A stretch of 64,000 nt of DNA from Kosakonia cowanii JCM 10956 = DSM 18146 (lineage in GTDB: Bacteria; Pseudomonadota; Gammaproteobacteria; Enterobacterales; Enterobacteriaceae), in NCBI RefSeq assembly GCF_001975225.1, contig NZ_CP019445.1, positions 3,348,001 to 3,412,000 on the forward strand, written 5' to 3'. Below are positions 62,442-64,000 of this stretch, in pieces. Within the stretch, counting starts at the first letter, position 1; each line of letters opens with the position of its first letter. The position numbers were made by a program, and so were the translations under genes. The notes under the pieces were generated by a model. It was given only the letters and a program-made list of their open reading frames with translations. It did not search any database and was not told where the DNA came from.

Positions 62442-63929
62442 ATGTTTCGTCAGTGGTTAACGTTGGTCATCATTGTGCTGGTTTATATTCCGGTGGCGAT
62501 TGATGCGACGGTGCTGCATGTTGCCGCGCCGACGCTCAGCACCGCGCTGGATGCCAGCGGGAATGAGCTGCTCTGGATCATCGATATCTATTCGCTGGTG
62601 ATGGCAGGGATGGTGCTGCCGATGGGCGCGCTGGGCGACAAAATCGGCTTTAAGCGCCTGCTGCTGATTGGCAGCGGTTTGTTCGGCGGCGCGTCGCTGC
62701 TGGCGGCATTTGCTCCCACCGCAGGCTGGCTGATTGCCACCCGTGCGCTGCTCGCCGTCGGCGCGGCGATGATTGTGCCCGCGACGCTTGCCGGGATCCG
62801 CACCACCTTTTCTCAGGCGCACCATCGCAACACCGCGCTCGGCGTCTGGGCGGCAATTGGCTCCGGCGGTGCGGCATTTGGCCCGCTGATTGGCGGTATG
62901 TTGCTTGAGCACTTTTACTGGGGCTCGGTATTTCTCATCAACGTGCCGATTGTGCTGGTGGTGATGGCGCTTACCGCCCGGTATGTCCCGCGCCAGCAGG
63001 GGCGTGCCGATCAGCCGCTGCATCTTAACCAGGCGCTGGCGCTGATTGCCGCCATCCTGTTGCTGGTGTGGAGTGCGAAAACCGCCATGAAAGGGACGCT
63101 GCCGCTGTGGCTGGTGGCCAGCACGCTGCTGATTGGCGGCCTGTTACTGACCGGTTTTGTGCGCATCCAGTTGGCGGCGAGCCGGCCGATGATCGACATG
63201 CGGCTCTTTACGCACCGTGTGATCCTCAGCGGCGCGCTGATGGCAATTATGGCCATGGTGACGCTGGTGGGCTTCGAGCTGCTGATGGCGCAGGAGCTGC
63301 AATTTGTGCACGGCTTTACGCCTTTTGCCGCCGGGGTATTTATGCTGCCGGTGATGATTGCCAGCGGCTTTAGTGGCCCGATTGCCGGGGTGCTGGTCTC
63401 AAAACTGGGGCTGCGTTACGTGGCGGCAGGCGGGATGGCGCTCAGTGCAATCAGCTTCTTTGGGCTGTCGCTGACCAACTTCTCGACCCAGCCGGTGCAG
63501 GCGGCGGTGCTGATGGCGCTGCTCGGCTTTAGCGCCGCCAGCGCGCTGCTGGCCTCGACGGCGGCCATTATGGCTGCTGCGCCGAAGGAGAAAGCGGCGG
63601 CGGCAGGGGCGATTGAAACCATGTCCTATGAGCTGGGCGCGGGTCTGGGAATTGCGGTCTTCGGCCTGATTTTAAGCCGCACATTCTCCGCAACCATCCA
63701 CCTGCCACAGCAGCTGAGCGCCGAGGCGGCGGCACAGGCCTCATCGTCCATCGGCGAAGCGTTCCGGCTGGCGCGTGAGTCCGATCCGGCGCTGGCAGAG
63801 GGGATTATTGCCGCAGCGAAAACGGCATTTACCCACTCGCACAGCGTCGCGCTCAGCACCGCCAGCATGCTGTTAGTGGTTCTGGCAATAGGGATGTGGT
63901 TTAGCCTCGCACGCGTTGAGAAAAGCTGA
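62442..63929 (+). CDS. smvA: MFS cationic biocide/methyl viologen efflux pump SmvA
   Basis: A 14-helix DHA2-type drug:proton antiporter of 495 residues, close to E. coli/Salmonella SmvA. Its N-terminus is MFRQWLTLVIIVLVYIPVAIDATVLHVAAPTLS. The DHA2 motif C region is GVWAAIGSGGAAFGPLIGGMLLEHFYWGSVFLINVP (about residues 138-173). It exports quaternary amines such as methyl viologen, acriflavine and chlorhexidine. The start at 62442 follows AGGAAGAAG. The frame extends to 62373 but includes the operator. Confidence 0.95.
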   Translation: MFRQWLTLVIIVLVYIPVAIDATVLHVAAPTLSTALDASGNELLWIIDIYSLVMAGMVLPMGALGDKIGFKRLLLIGSGLFGGASLLAAFAPTAGWLIATRALLAVGAAMIVPATLAGIRTTFSQAHHRNTALGVWAAIGSGGAAFGPLIGGMLLEHFYWGSVFLINVPIVLVVMALTARYVPRQQGRADQPLHLNQALALIAAILLLVWSAKTAMKGTLPLWLVASTLLIGGLLLTGFVRIQLAASRPMIDMRLFTHRVILSGALMAIMAMVTLVGFELLMAQELQFVHGFTPFAAGVFMLPVMIASGFSGPIAGVLVSKLGLRYVAAGGMALSAISFFGLSLTNFSTQPVQAAVLMALLGFSAASALLASTAAIMAAAPKEKAAAAGAIETMSYELGAGLGIAVFGLILSRTFSATIHLPQQLSAEAAAQASSSIGEAFRLARESDPALAEGIIAAAKTAFTHSHSVALSTASMLLVVLAIGMWFSLARVEKS

Positions 63930-64000
63930 TCCCATCATCGCAACAGGGCGCTCTGCCAGCAGTAAAAGCGCGGGGCGCCCATTCTCCTTTTTCCCCGAAA

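Noticed and set aside
1..64000. CRISPR array, tRNA, rRNA, integrase or transposase
   Set aside because: No regular spacer-repeat pattern, tRNA-like cloverleaf or recombinase domain was recognised by eye. A tool scan could still find a degenerate one.

Overview
The window is chromosomal DNA of a member of the Enterobacteriaceae. Its G+C content is high, its E. coli-like gene blocks are collinear, and its BIME/REP palindromes are typical of the Enterobacter/Kosakonia/Klebsiella group. The genus cannot be fixed from this sequence alone. No rRNA, tRNA, CRISPR array, transposase or integrase was found.

Layout. 1-8.9 kb: ynfE(partial)-ynfD-ynfC-speG-ynfB-ynfA-ydfI-ydfZ-rspR-ydfG-dcp, a conserved backbone. 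9-11.4 kb: a gene-poor accessory stretch with two small unknown genes, an orphan gvpU homologue, a zinc-ribbon ORF without a start codon, a candidate structured RNA, and the PhoP-type pair mgrR/mgtS. 11.4-16 kb: ftrA, a rhodanese, a MetE-like gene under a MetJ-type box, and ydeE broken by a one-base frameshift. 16.2-20.3 kb: eamA, the marRAB operon with its operator, marC and an overlapping lipoprotein hydrolase. 20.9-24.7 kb: sotB, a PhzF-family gene, a lactate dehydrogenase-like gene and an acetyltransferase. 25.4-36.9 kb: ptrR, sad, a chemoreceptor, glsB, yneG, dgcF, a second diguanylate cyclase, uxaB and yneE. 37-44 kb: a MocR regulator, an AhpD-like gene, a second chemoreceptor, an EAL-HDOD protein and ansP. 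44.5-52.1 kb: an eight-gene operon of two flavin monooxygenases, an M20 deacylase, an N-acetyltransferase and an ABC importer. It resembles the Bacillus ytmI operon for modified cysteines. 52.3-57.2 kb: a gluconate-type LacI regulator with two palindromic operators, several small enzymes and a third diguanylate cyclase. 57.3-60.8 kb: an FbpABC-like importer behind a good Pho box and a 35-codon leader ORF. 60.9-64 kb: nhoA and the smvR/smvA efflux pair.

Themes. Import and salvage of sulfur, nitrogen and phosphorus compounds is prominent (cysteine derivatives, putrescine/glutamine/asparagine, hexuronates, probably a phosphorylated solute). So are efflux and stress control (mar, eamA, sotB, smv, PhoP genes), and c-di-GMP and chemotaxis signalling (three GGDEF proteins, one EAL-HDOD, two chemoreceptors).

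The least explained feature is a ~340-bp GC-rich repeat present three times (14.4, 20.5 and 24.8 kb), always in the same orientation and always enclosed by REP elements. One internal hairpin is kept as a hairpin in all copies although its inner sequence changes. It looks like an unannotated dispersed element rather than protein-coding DNA.
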